Below are positions 35,105 to 43,802 of a stretch of DNA of 53,069 nt, piece by piece. Both the position numbers and the translations under genes were made by a program. The notes below the pieces were generated by a model. The model saw only the letters and a list, made by a program, of their open reading frames with translations, was not told the DNA's origin and ran no database searches. The stretch's first letter is position 1, and every line of letters begins with the position of its first letter. The DNA is from Parafilimonas sp. (lineage in GTDB: Bacteria > Bacteroidota > Bacteroidia > Chitinophagales > Chitinophagaceae), in contig JAFMEZ010000009.1 of the NCBI GenBank assembly GCA_017856455.1, forward strand, positions 1-53,069, read 5' to 3'.

Positions 35105-36013
35105 ATGATCATCCCACCATTTTTAAAACCAGGCGATACCATTGGAATAGTTTGTCCTGGTGGTTTTATGGCCAAAGAAAAGGTATTGAATTGTGTTACC
35201 ACATTAAAAAAATGGGGATATAAAGTACAGCTTGGAAAAACAGTGGGTGGAAAATCTAAAAATTATTTTTCAGGGTCAGATGATGAAAGACTTTTTGATG
35301 TGCAGTCAATGTTAGATGACAAAAATATTGATGCCATCATATTCGGAAGAGGCGGCTATGGTACTACTAGAATTCTTGATAGCCTCGATTTTAGACGTTT
35401 TAAAAAAAATCCAAAATGGATTGTTGGATTCAGTGATATTACCATCTTACATACCTATCTCCAAAAACAATTAAAAATATCAAGTATACACGGGCCTATG
35501 TGTGGAGCATTTAATAAAGGCCCTAAGGAGAATCAATTTATATTATCCCTTAAAGATGCATTAGAAGGCAAGCCAACTATAGTTCAATCTGAATTTCATT
35601 CTTTAAACAATACTGGTAAGACTACTGCGAGAATTATTGGCGGAAATTTATGTTTGCTTGCACATGGTATAGGCACTAATGCTGAGCTAGAGACAAGTGG
35701 AAAAATTCTGTTCATTGAAGACATTGGCGAACAGCTCTATAATATTGATAGAATGATGCTTCAATTGAAGCGGAGTGGTAAGCTTAGTAAATTGAAGGGA
35801 TTAATTGTAGGAGGATTTACCGACAACAAAGACACTGAAAGACCATTTGGTAAAAATGCATATGAAATTATTTTTGATCATATCAAAGAATATGACTTCC
35901 CCACTTGTTTTGGATTTCCCATTGGGCATGATGAAGAAAACGTAGCTATTCAATTGGGATTAAAATATACTTTGGAGATTAATAATTACCAAAGCATCCT
36001 CAGTAAAATCTAA
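35105..36013 (+). CDS. LD-carboxypeptidase (peptidase family S66)
   Basis: A 302-aa member of the LdcA/MccF family, serine peptidases that trim the terminal D-Ala from murein tetrapeptides during recycling. The nucleophile Ser is in WIVGFSDITILH, preceded by GRGGYGTTRIL. The catalytic Glu lies in ILFIEDIGEQLYNIDRMM and the His in FGFPIGHDEENVAI. No signal peptide, fitting a cytoplasmic recycling enzyme. MccF-like self-immunity activity cannot be excluded, but no microcin genes are present. Its stop overlaps that of the convergent epimerase gene by 4 bp. Confidence 0.9.
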   Translation: MIIPPFLKPGDTIGIVCPGGFMAKEKVLNCVTTLKKWGYKVQLGKTVGGKSKNYFSGSDDERLFDVQSMLDDKNIDAIIFGRGGYGTTRILDSLDFRRFKKNPKWIVGFSDITILHTYLQKQLKISSIHGPMCGAFNKGPKENQFILSLKDALEGKPTIVQSEFHSLNNTGKTTARIIGGNLCLLAHGIGTNAELETSGKILFIEDIGEQLYNIDRMMLQLKRSGKLSKLKGLIVGGFTDNKDTERPFGKNAYEIIFDHIKEYDFPTCFGFPIGHDEENVAIQLGLKYTLEINNYQSILSKI

Positions 36014-36963
36014 CCAATCAAATGCCTAAGGGCACTTTTAATATTAGAATAGATAAAGTTAAAACCGGTTGATTGAATTTTACTTGCATCAACTGTTGCA
36101 CTCTTCAACACTTCAATACTCATTTCACCTAAGATCAACTTTAAAAGAAAGGATGGAACCTTAAATGGTATGTATAAATTACCATTCATTGCATGAGCTA
36201 TTCCTATAGTCATCTCTTTATTGGAAACAGGATCAGGTGCAACCAGGTTATATACTCCATTCACCTCAGGCGTTTCGATAGCATGCAAAAAAGCTCTGCA
36301 CAAATCATCAATATGAATCCAACTATAGATTTGATTTCCTGAACCTAATATTGCAGCAATACCAAATCTTACAGGTCTTTTAAACTCAACCAATGCACCA
36401 CCTTCATTACTCAAAGCCAGTCCCAATCTATATTTTACAAGCCTTTTCCCCAGAGAACTAACCTTATCGATACTTTCTTCCCATGCCTTACAGGTTTCAC
36501 CTAAAAAATCTTGTGACACCGGATCTGTTTCAACAAATGGTTTACCTTGATCTTGTCCGTACCATCCAATAGCAGATGCACTAACAACAGCTTTCACTTT
36601 ATTTGGTTGATTGGAAAGTGCATGAAAAAGTAATTCACTGGATTGCGTTCTACTTTTTTTGATTTCCTCTTTTCTCTTTTTTGTCCAACGTTTCTTCGCA
36701 ACCCCCTCTCCTGCAAGATGCACGACATAATCTGCTTGAGCAAGCGCCTGAGGATCTAAGAATTTTTTTTCTGTATCCCATCTGGCATAGAAAATTTTAC
36801 CACTCGGACGAAAACTGTTTTGAAGCGATGACGCCTTGTAATGAGAAGCTGTTTCGATTGGATTTCTAGATAATATAATAACATCATATCCTTGCTGTAA
36901 TAATAGTCTGCTTAAGGCTGTTCCTATCATTCCTGTTCCACCTGTGATGAGTACCGTTGGCAT
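36010..36963 (-). CDS. TIGR01777-type NAD(P)-dependent epimerase (YfcH/SDR39U1-like)
   Basis: Extended short-chain dehydrogenase of 317 aa. The cofactor-binding motif VLITGGTGMIGTALSRLL is at the N-terminus and the YfcH signature VSASAIGWYGQDQG has the Tyr. ETCKAWEESIDKV, RLGLALSNEGGALVEFKRP and WIHIDDLCRAFLHAIE follow, with a C-terminal DUF1731 segment (KVPSFLLKLILGEMSIEVL). I chose the ATG at 36963 because the -7 element at 36980-36987 excludes earlier starts. Biological role is unknown in bacteria. Confidence 0.92.
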   Translation of the reverse strand: MPTVLITGGTGMIGTALSRLLLQQGYDVIILSRNPIETASHYKASSLQNSFRPSGKIFYARWDTEKKFLDPQALAQADYVVHLAGEGVAKKRWTKKRKEEIKKSRTQSSELLFHALSNQPNKVKAVVSASAIGWYGQDQGKPFVETDPVSQDFLGETCKAWEESIDKVSSLGKRLVKYRLGLALSNEGGALVEFKRPVRFGIAAILGSGNQIYSWIHIDDLCRAFLHAIETPEVNGVYNLVAPDPVSNKEMTIGIAHAMNGNLYIPFKVPSFLLKLILGEMSIEVLKSATVDASKIQSTGFNFIYSNIKSALRHLIG

Positions 36964-36979
36964 ACGAGGGTATTTTCTA

Positions 36980-36987
36980 CAAAAATA
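36980..36987 (-). promoter_or_regulatory. Promoter -7 element of the epimerase gene
   Basis: The minus strand reads TATTTTTG, an exact TAnnTTTG match 16 bp before the ATG at 36963 and after the ftsZ terminator. It helps decide the start codon. Confidence 0.5.
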
Positions 36988-37012
36988 CATCAACAATCAG
37001 GAATCATTTAAA

Positions 37013-37039
37013 TAAAAAAGCCCCATAAATATGGGGCTT
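37013..37039 (-). terminator. Terminator of the dcw operon after ftsZ
   Basis: A perfect stem AAGCCCCAT (37018-37026) and ATGGGGCTT (37031-37039) with a 4-nt loop, followed on the minus strand by TTTTTTATT. It lies 25 bp downstream of the ftsZ stop and separates the division operon from the epimerase gene. Confidence 0.9.
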
Positions 37040-37064
37040 GCAGTTGGTTTTGGTTAATATGACA

Positions 37065-39059
37065 TTAGTCAGGCTTTTTACCTTCTAGGAAAGTATTGAT
37101 TGTACTTATTTGGGTATTGTTTTGATCATCTGTTCCAACAGAATAACTGGAATAGAATTTCTCAACAGATGCAAGCGTGGTATTATGCACCTGAAGGTTA
37201 TGCCTTACATAAGCAGGTATGCTGTCATATTCATTATTTGGATCAGCAGCATTGAAATTAAATGAAAGATTTCTAAGTTTATAAAGCCTTTCTGCAGCAC
37301 GCAATTTTTGTGCTTCAGCTTCATCAAATGCAGCCAAAGGACTATCAACAGTTGAAATAGTTGGTATCACGGGTTCCTCAACGGCCTTTGCTGGAGCAAT
37401 CTCTATTTCAGGTTCTTCATGAAACACAATTTGCATGATTTCTTCTTCCTCTTCCGCTTTTGGCTCTTCCTGTACTTGTTTTAATTCAATAATCGCTACA
37501 GGCTCCTCTTCTATTTTTTCTTCGATTTCAACAGATGAAATTTCAACAACTGAGCTTTGCTGTTCAATCACTGAATCAACATTGATTTCTGATACAATAT
37601 CTGATACTTCGTCAACATAAATTACAGATGGTTTAACCAAAAATCCATTTGCCCTCTCGAGTATCTCTTCTTTGATTGATTCTATTTGATCTGCTGTTGG
37701 CATTTCTGCACTTTGTTGAACTTGAATATTTTCAATTTCAGGAAGTTTGTTTTGCTCAATTTCAAATTCAAAAACTATTGGCTTTTCTTCTTCAATTAAA
37801 ACAGTTTCTATCTGACTGATTGATGGTTCAATTTCTTCTATAACCAAATCAGTTTTTTCAGAAGCTTGAACAAACTCTTCTGCTTTCATCGATTGCGCTT
37901 GAGTTGCTTCATCTTGATTAATGATCGTTTCCTGAACTGGTGTGGTTGGAGTTTCATAAGTAGCTTCAACAGGCTCTTCCACAATCAATTTTACTGGCTC
38001 TGCTATTGGCTTTGGAGCAATATCAAGTGTAAACATGATTTTGTCTTCTTGCACTGATTTTTGCTCTAGAGGCTTTGATTCACCAAAAGGTGACTTTTGC
38101 TCAAACCCAGTTGCAATGATTGTCACACTGATGTCCTCTCCCAACGACTCATCGTAACCAAGTCCGAGTATTACATCTGTATCAGGCCCAGCTTGAGTGA
38201 GCAAGAACTGCTGAATTGTTTCTACTTCATCCATGGTGAATTCAGTATCACCAGTTTTTGAATTGATATTGATCAGCACCCACTTAGCGCCTTTAATATT
38301 ACTATCATTCAATAATGGCGAATTCAATGCTTGTTCAATTGCCATATGTGCGCGATTTTCACCTTGCGCTCTTGCACTTCCAAGAATTGCAACGCCACCA
38401 TTTCTCATTACTGTACAAACATCAGCAAAGTCAACATTTATCTGTCCTGTTGCATTAATAACATCAGTTATACATTTTGCAGCTGTTGCCAACACATTAT
38501 CGGCTGTTGATAAAGCTGCACTCATGGTTAAATTCCCAAATTGGTGCCTCAATTTATCATTGCTGATCACCAAAAGTGTATCAACCTGATTTCTCAATTC
38601 CATAATTCCACTTTCGGCATGCGCAGCGCGCTTTTTCCCTTCATATGAGAAAGGTGTAGTTACAATACCCACAGTAAGAATTCCCATATCCTTGCAAATT
38701 TTTGCAACTATAGGTGCTCCGCCAGTACCTGTTCCACCACCCATTCCTGCAGTAATGAAAGCCATTTTGGTATTCACTTCTAAAATTCTTCTTACCTCAT
38801 TAAGACTTTCTTCAGTTGCCTGTTTACCAATTTCTGGATTTGCACCAGCACCCAGTCCCTGTGTCAATGAAGGACCAAGTTGAACTTTATTAGGAACCTT
38901 GCTCAACGCCAATGCTTGAGCATCAGTGTTACATACCACAAAATCTACACCCTCAATTCCTAGACTATGCATGTAATTAACAGCATTACTGCCGCCACCG
39001 CCTACGCCTATTACTTTGATGATGGATGATTGTTCTTTTGGGAGATCGAATTGTATCAT
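37065..39059 (-). CDS. ftsZ: Cell division protein FtsZ with a long acidic linker
   Basis: Tubulin-like GTPase that forms the Z ring. The core at residues 1-320 has GVGGGGSNAVNYM (18-30), the tubulin signature GGGTGTGGAP (108-116) and the T7 synergy loop NVDFADVC (208-215). The protein is 664 aa against 380-500 for many bacteria. Residues ~325-575 are a low-complexity linker rich in Glu, Ile and Val, with repeated EEP-like groups. The conserved tail follows: AEAQKLRAAERLYKLRNLSF and DSIPAYVRHN, the FtsA/ZipA-type binding peptide (610-620). A further ~45 residues follow this peptide, which is unusual. Last gene of the dcw operon. Confidence 0.97.
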   Translation of the reverse strand: MIQFDLPKEQSSIIKVIGVGGGGSNAVNYMHSLGIEGVDFVVCNTDAQALALSKVPNKVQLGPSLTQGLGAGANPEIGKQATEESLNEVRRILEVNTKMAFITAGMGGGTGTGGAPIVAKICKDMGILTVGIVTTPFSYEGKKRAAHAESGIMELRNQVDTLLVISNDKLRHQFGNLTMSAALSTADNVLATAAKCITDVINATGQINVDFADVCTVMRNGGVAILGSARAQGENRAHMAIEQALNSPLLNDSNIKGAKWVLININSKTGDTEFTMDEVETIQQFLLTQAGPDTDVILGLGYDESLGEDISVTIIATGFEQKSPFGESKPLEQKSVQEDKIMFTLDIAPKPIAEPVKLIVEEPVEATYETPTTPVQETIINQDEATQAQSMKAEEFVQASEKTDLVIEEIEPSISQIETVLIEEEKPIVFEFEIEQNKLPEIENIQVQQSAEMPTADQIESIKEEILERANGFLVKPSVIYVDEVSDIVSEINVDSVIEQQSSVVEISSVEIEEKIEEEPVAIIELKQVQEEPKAEEEEEIMQIVFHEEPEIEIAPAKAVEEPVIPTISTVDSPLAAFDEAEAQKLRAAERLYKLRNLSFNFNAADPNNEYDSIPAYVRHNLQVHNTTLASVEKFYSSYSVGTDDQNNTQISTINTFLEGKKPD

Positions 39060-39088
39060 GGTTAATGGGTTTTTAAGTTGTTGGAATT

Positions 39089-40453
39089 TTATAGGAGTTG
39101 TTTATCGTCTTCTTCTTTAAATAAATCAATGAGACCGTCTTTGATGCTGTTCATAAAATCAGAAAGTGTTTTTCTTCCTTTTACAGGAACAGCTTCAACA
39201 ATGACTGTATCATTTTCGTCTGGATTTGCATTTGCTGTAGTTTTTGCCATAGGTCTTCTCTCCTCAGGATGCAGTCTGTTGTAATTGTTTTCATATACAT
39301 TGTATCCCTTTAGGATGAGTCCTATACAGGTAGCATACATCGGTTTTTGCAATTCAGCGATATGATTGGTTGCCAAATGTTCATTGGGATAACCAATTCT
39401 TGCATTCAAACCCGTTGCATATTCTGTCAACTGAATAAGGTGTTTCAATTGTGACCCGCCACCTGTGAGTACAATTCCACCATTCAACATTTTATTGTCT
39501 AAACCAACTTGTTTCAAATGAAATGTAACAAATGCTAGTATCTCACTCATTCTTGCCTGTATGATCGATGCAAGGTTTTTTACACTGATTTCTCTAGAGG
39601 GCAAACCACGAAGACCAGGAATTTTTATAAATGCATTTGCCTGTGCTGCATCTGCCAGTGCACTACCATATTGAACCTTCATGAGTTCGGCTTGTGTTTT
39701 CAAAACACCCAATCCCATTTTGATATCATTGGTGATATTTTCTCCACCAAATGGAATAACAGCAGTATGTTTTAAAATACCCTCATAAAACACAGCCAAG
39801 TCGGTAGTTCCGCCACCAATATCGAGTATCGCAATACCAGCTTCAATATCTTGCTCACTCATCACTGCAGCTGAAGATGCAAGTGGCTGAAGCATTAAAT
39901 CTTTCACTTTTAATCCAGCCTTTTCCACACTGCGATTGATATTTCTTATGGCATTACGATCGCCTGTGATAATATGAAAATTAGCTCCGATTTTAACCCC
40001 AGTGTAACCAATCGGATCTGAAATGTTTTGAATATTATCAACTGTATACTCTTGTGGAATGACATCAATAATCTGGTCGCCAGCGGGAATATAAGTTTTG
40101 TATTGATCAGCAATCAATTGATCAATTTCAAACTGCTTAATCTCATCCTCTGTAGATCTTCTAACAATATCACCTCTTGTTTGCAGACTCTTAATATGAT
40201 GACCGGCAATACCAACATACACTTCATTGATTTCAAGTCCAGGATTTGACTCATAACAATTCTTGAGTGCGGTTTCAATTGCTTTGATTGTCTGATCAAT
40301 GTTTAAAACCATTCCGTGCTGAACGCCATTGCTATTGGCAAGACCAAATCCTAAGATTTCTAATTTGCCAAATTCATTTTTGCGTCCTGCGATGGCTGCA
40401 ATCTTTGTCGTACCAATGTCAAGTCCTACAATAATGGGTTGTTCGTGTGTCAT
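39089..40453 (-). CDS. ftsA: Cell division protein FtsA
   Basis: Actin-like ATPase that tethers FtsZ to the membrane, 454 aa. Phosphate-binding loops are VGLDIGTTKIAAIAG (residues 8-22) and AILDIGGGTTDLAVF (about 205-219), and the adenosine motif is GGIVLTGGGSQLKHL. The SHS2 (1C) domain is in the N-terminal half. The C-terminal segment SDFMNSIKDGLIDLFKEE is an amphipathic helix suited to membrane binding. It starts 3 bp after the ftsQ stop and ftsZ begins 29 bp downstream. Confidence 0.96.
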   Translation of the reverse strand: MTHEQPIIVGLDIGTTKIAAIAGRKNEFGKLEILGFGLANSNGVQHGMVLNIDQTIKAIETALKNCYESNPGLEINEVYVGIAGHHIKSLQTRGDIVRRSTEDEIKQFEIDQLIADQYKTYIPAGDQIIDVIPQEYTVDNIQNISDPIGYTGVKIGANFHIITGDRNAIRNINRSVEKAGLKVKDLMLQPLASSAAVMSEQDIEAGIAILDIGGGTTDLAVFYEGILKHTAVIPFGGENITNDIKMGLGVLKTQAELMKVQYGSALADAAQANAFIKIPGLRGLPSREISVKNLASIIQARMSEILAFVTFHLKQVGLDNKMLNGGIVLTGGGSQLKHLIQLTEYATGLNARIGYPNEHLATNHIAELQKPMYATCIGLILKGYNVYENNYNRLHPEERRPMAKTTANANPDENDTVIVEAVPVKGRKTLSDFMNSIKDGLIDLFKEEDDKQLL

Positions 40454-40456
40454 AAT

Positions 40457-41341
40457 TCACTTTTTACTGGGGTTTGTATTCTGATTGATATTTGTATTTA
40501 AAACGGGTACAGTTATTTGCGTTGAATCAAGTTGAGTAGAATCTGCTACAATCATTTTTGCACTTGAACGTTCACACACAACTTGATCTTTATATTGAAG
40601 ATTGATATTTGTGTATCTATTCCATGATTGCTCCCTATTGAATTTTTGGTAGAGCAACTTTAATTTGTTGAACATTGGACTCCAATCATTCCTGACACCA
40701 AGTTCAATGGTATGATCACCAACTTGAGTTGATAATTCAAATCCATTATCTGGTTTAATATATATCGATTCAATTTGTGCCAGCCAGAAAGAATCATTCA
40801 AAATGAAATTGGAGAGGCTTGTAATTCTTTCAATTGTTGCACTATCACTTCTTTTCATGCCAGCTGGATTGATATAGAAATTTGTAAAGACTGGCAAAGC
40901 GATATGATCAGTGGACTTTAATGGTAATAATGAAAAATGGTTATCGAGGTAATAAGAACTTCCCTCTGGTGTGAACAATCTTGCAACAGGATGTTTTTGT
41001 TTAATATCAATATGAAGCACATCTTGATTATCGAAATACAAATCAGCATTTTCGATCCATGGATTTTTGCTCAATTGATTTTCAAGTGCAAATAAATCAA
41101 ATGAAGTGATTTGTTTACCTAAAGGCTGCCAATTAGACTGAGAGGGCCACAAACTATTGTGTACCTCCTGCTTATCAATCATGTTTATAAGCTTTTCGTC
41201 AAGAAATTCTATTTCAATCTGCTTACAAACCTTCACTTTCTCTTTAGTAATTGCACTGATTAATAAAAAAGAGAGTCCTGATCCAATGAGGAGCCAAAAA
41301 AGAATATTGAAAATTTTTAATATCGTTGATTTTTTTATCAT
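40457..41341 (-). CDS. ftsQ: Cell division protein FtsQ/DivIB
   Basis: Bitopic divisome protein, 294 aa. A short cytoplasmic N-terminus (MIKKSTILK) is followed by one membrane helix (residues ~10-29) and a periplasmic part with a POTRA-like region (FALENQLSKNPWIENADLYF, LHIDIKQKHPVARLF) and a beta domain. Sequence conservation in FtsQ is low; identity rests on topology, POTRA pattern and the position between murC and ftsA. The start ATG overlaps the murC TGA as ATGA. Its C-terminus is Asn/Thr rich (VPVLNTNINQNTNPSKK). Confidence 0.9.
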   Translation of the reverse strand: MIKKSTILKIFNILFWLLIGSGLSFLLISAITKEKVKVCKQIEIEFLDEKLINMIDKQEVHNSLWPSQSNWQPLGKQITSFDLFALENQLSKNPWIENADLYFDNQDVLHIDIKQKHPVARLFTPEGSSYYLDNHFSLLPLKSTDHIALPVFTNFYINPAGMKRSDSATIERITSLSNFILNDSFWLAQIESIYIKPDNGFELSTQVGDHTIELGVRNDWSPMFNKLKLLYQKFNREQSWNRYTNINLQYKDQVVCERSSAKMIVADSTQLDSTQITVPVLNTNINQNTNPSKK

Positions 41342-42705
41342 TGGTTCAACAATATTTTTTTTATACCATCAACTGATCTATCAATGTCGCCTGCACCAGC
41401 AGTAATCAGCACTTCAGGATTAATTTGCTTGATTTCATTTAACAGATCTTGCTGTTCAATGATCTTGGCCTCAGTAGTGATTCTTTTCGAAATCATATTA
41501 CTTGTTACGCCTTCTATAGGTTTTTCTCTTGCCGGGTAAATAGGCAACAATAATACTTGATCGGCGAGTGAAAGGCTCTCAGCAAATTCATTTGCAAAAT
41601 CACGGGTTCTACTAAAAAGATGTGGCTGAAAAATTACAGTGAGCTTCTTGCCTGGATAGAGATTTTTCGTACTTAATATCAAAGCTTTCAGTTCTTCAGG
41701 GTGATGAGCATAATCGTCGATGTAAACAACTTTATCATTTTTAACGATATATTCAAATCGTCTTTTTACACCCTTGAATCCATTGATAGCAGAAATGATT
41801 TTTTCATCATCGATGTTTAAATACTTTGCAATAGTTATTGCAACGAGACTATTTTCAACATTATGCATCCCTCCCATATTCAACTGCACATTTTCTAACT
41901 TCCATCCAGGTCCGGATACATTGTACCTATAATATCCATTCAATACCTCAATCTGAGTGACATGTATATCTGCGTCTTTCCTTTCAATATGATATGTAAA
42001 GTGGTTAGCAGATGTAAACTCTTTTTCTTTTACAAGACCTTTTTTGGTTATTAATAATCCTTCTTTATCAAGCTTTTCTGCAAATGCCATGAACGCATTA
42101 TCCATTTCCTCAGCAGTACCATATATATCTAAATGATCAGGATCCATTGCAGTAATGGCAATTATATTTGGATGAAGTTTCAAAAAGCTACGATCATACT
42201 CATCTGCTTCGATAACAGTACAATTGTTGTCGCTACTCCAAAAGTTTGTTGCGTAATTAGAAGAAATGCCACCCAAAAAGGCATTACAACCATATTCAGT
42301 ATCTCTGAGCAAATGTGCAACCATCGTACTGATCGTGGTTTTTCCATGAGTGCCAGCAATACATATATTAAAGGAGTCTTTTGATATGATACCCAAGACG
42401 TCGCTTCGTTTCAACAGTGGTTTGTTAAGTCCTGAATAATATTCTTTGATTTTCGCCTCTGCTGGTATCGCCGGAGTAAAAACCACTAAATCTACATCAG
42501 TTGGGCATTGTGCAGGATCATCATCAAACTGTATCAATGCGCCCTCCTGCCCCAAATCATTTGTTAGGATTGAAGGAGTTTTATCATATCCATATACCTT
42601 TATTCCTAAGGATAGAAAATAACGTGCAATCGCACTCATTCCTATTCCACCTATGCCGATGAAATATGCTTTTTTGATATCTGATATGTCAATTGTTGCT
42701 ATCAT
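41338..42705 (-). CDS. murC: UDP-N-acetylmuramate--L-alanine ligase
   Basis: Mur ligase that adds L-Ala to UDP-MurNAc, 455 aa. The N-terminal Rossmann-like motif KKAYFIGIGGIGMSAIA, P-loop AGTHGKTTISTMVAHLL, DEYDRSFLKLHPNIIAITAMDPDH and YAHHPEELKA in domain 3 identify it. I chose the ATG at 42705 rather than the TTG at 42720, because it forms the ATGA overlap with the murG stop seen at other junctions here. ftsQ overlaps its end in the same manner. Confidence 0.96.
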   Translation of the reverse strand: MIATIDISDIKKAYFIGIGGIGMSAIARYFLSLGIKVYGYDKTPSILTNDLGQEGALIQFDDDPAQCPTDVDLVVFTPAIPAEAKIKEYYSGLNKPLLKRSDVLGIISKDSFNICIAGTHGKTTISTMVAHLLRDTEYGCNAFLGGISSNYATNFWSSDNNCTVIEADEYDRSFLKLHPNIIAITAMDPDHLDIYGTAEEMDNAFMAFAEKLDKEGLLITKKGLVKEKEFTSANHFTYHIERKDADIHVTQIEVLNGYYRYNVSGPGWKLENVQLNMGGMHNVENSLVAITIAKYLNIDDEKIISAINGFKGVKRRFEYIVKNDKVVYIDDYAHHPEELKALILSTKNLYPGKKLTVIFQPHLFSRTRDFANEFAESLSLADQVLLLPIYPAREKPIEGVTSNMISKRITTEAKIIEQQDLLNEIKQINPEVLITAGAGDIDRSVDGIKKILLNQ

Positions 42706-43802
42706 GCTTGATGTACACAATTAATTATTTCATTTGCTATTTTATAATCAGCATCTGTAGTAAACATTTTTTGCGCTGCTTCACCAATCGCCTTTAACTT
42801 CTCTTTATTCTTCATCATCAATTCAATCATGACGATAAGTTCTGCTGACACATTATTATCTTTTATCAAAACACTTGCACCATTATTGACCAGTGCCATT
42901 GCATTGGTTGTTTGATGATCTTCTGCAGCATGTGGAAAAGGCACCAAGATTGATGCTTTTGCTGATGCACATATCTCTGCAATTGCAATTGCTCCAGCTC
43001 TTGAAACAACCAAATCAGCAACAGCATATGCATAATTCATTTTACTGATAAACTCAGTTACACAAACACCTTTTCGCTTAATTAAACTTTGGTCTATCAA
43101 ATCAAGATTACCTTTACCTGTTTGCCAAATCACTTGAATTCCGCTGTCAAGCAACCTTGATAATCCATTGCCAATAGCTTGGTTGATGCTTCTGGCACCA
43201 AGACTTCCTCCTATTACCAATACAGTTGGAAGGCCTTGTTTAATTCCAAAATATTCAAACGCCTCTTCGATATTAAATACTGAATGAATAATTTCAGATC
43301 TGATTGGATTTCCAGTTTTGATCAATTTGTTTACAGGGAAAAATCTTTCCATGCCATCCGTCCCTACCATTATTGAACTTGCATGCTTGCCTAACATGAT
43401 ATTTGCTTTTCCTGCAAAAGAGTTTGCCTCGTGAAGAAAACTTGGTATTCCTTTTCTTTGGGCAAACCGCAATACTGGGAAACTTGAATATCCACCCACT
43501 CCAAAAGCAGCATTTGGCCGGAAAGTGTTAAATATTTTTTTGACTTGAATAAAGCTTACAATCAATTTGTATGGAAGATTCCAGTTTTTCCAAAGCTTTG
43601 ATCTGTTAAAACCTGCAATATCAATTCCCTCAATTTTATAGCCCGCTTGCGGAACTTTTTCCATTTCCATTTTCCCTTTTGCACCAACAAAAAGTATTTC
43701 AGTTGATGGTGCCATTTTTTTCAATGCATTGGCAACTGCAATAGCAGGAAATATATGTCCGCCTGTTCCCCCACCTGCAATGATTATTCTTAATTCACTC
43801 AT
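42702..43802 (-). CDS. murG: UDP-GlcNAc:undecaprenyl-PP-MurNAc-pentapeptide GlcNAc transferase
   Basis: GT28 glycosyltransferase that makes lipid II on the inner face of the cytoplasmic membrane, 366 aa. The N-terminal loop IIAGGGTGGHIFPAIAVA, the G-loop GVGGYSSFPVL with FLHEANSFAGKAN, and the donor-site signature AVADLVVSRAGAIAIAEI, with PFPHAAEDHQTTNA, are all present. Overlaps ftsW upstream and murC downstream by 4 bp each (ATGA), indicating coupled translation. Confidence 0.97.
   Translation of the reverse strand: MSELRIIIAGGGTGGHIFPAIAVANALKKMAPSTEILFVGAKGKMEMEKVPQAGYKIEGIDIAGFNRSKLWKNWNLPYKLIVSFIQVKKIFNTFRPNAAFGVGGYSSFPVLRFAQRKGIPSFLHEANSFAGKANIMLGKHASSIMVGTDGMERFFPVNKLIKTGNPIRSEIIHSVFNIEEAFEYFGIKQGLPTVLVIGGSLGARSINQAIGNGLSRLLDSGIQVIWQTGKGNLDLIDQSLIKRKGVCVTEFISKMNYAYAVADLVVSRAGAIAIAEICASAKASILVPFPHAAEDHQTTNAMALVNNGASVLIKDNNVSAELIVMIELMMKNKEKLKAIGEAAQKMFTTDADYKIANEIINCVHQA

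Noticed and set aside
35105-36013. MccF-type microcin immunity for the S66 peptidase
   Set aside because: No microcin biosynthesis genes nearby; a murein-recycling role is the simpler reading.
36964-36996. Upstream starts of the epimerase gene (TTG 36996, ATG 36990)
   Set aside because: They lie upstream of the likely transcription start after the -7 element at 36980-36987, and the nucleotide-binding motif begins correctly at 36963.
37430-37800. Possible tandem DNA repeat in the ftsZ linker
   Set aside because: The pattern is from repeated Glu/Val/Ile codons (GAA, GTT, ATT); no exact DNA repeat unit was found.
42706-42720. Longer murC start at the TTG at 42720
   Set aside because: It overlaps murG more deeply and breaks the ATGA stop-start overlap seen at several junctions of this operon.
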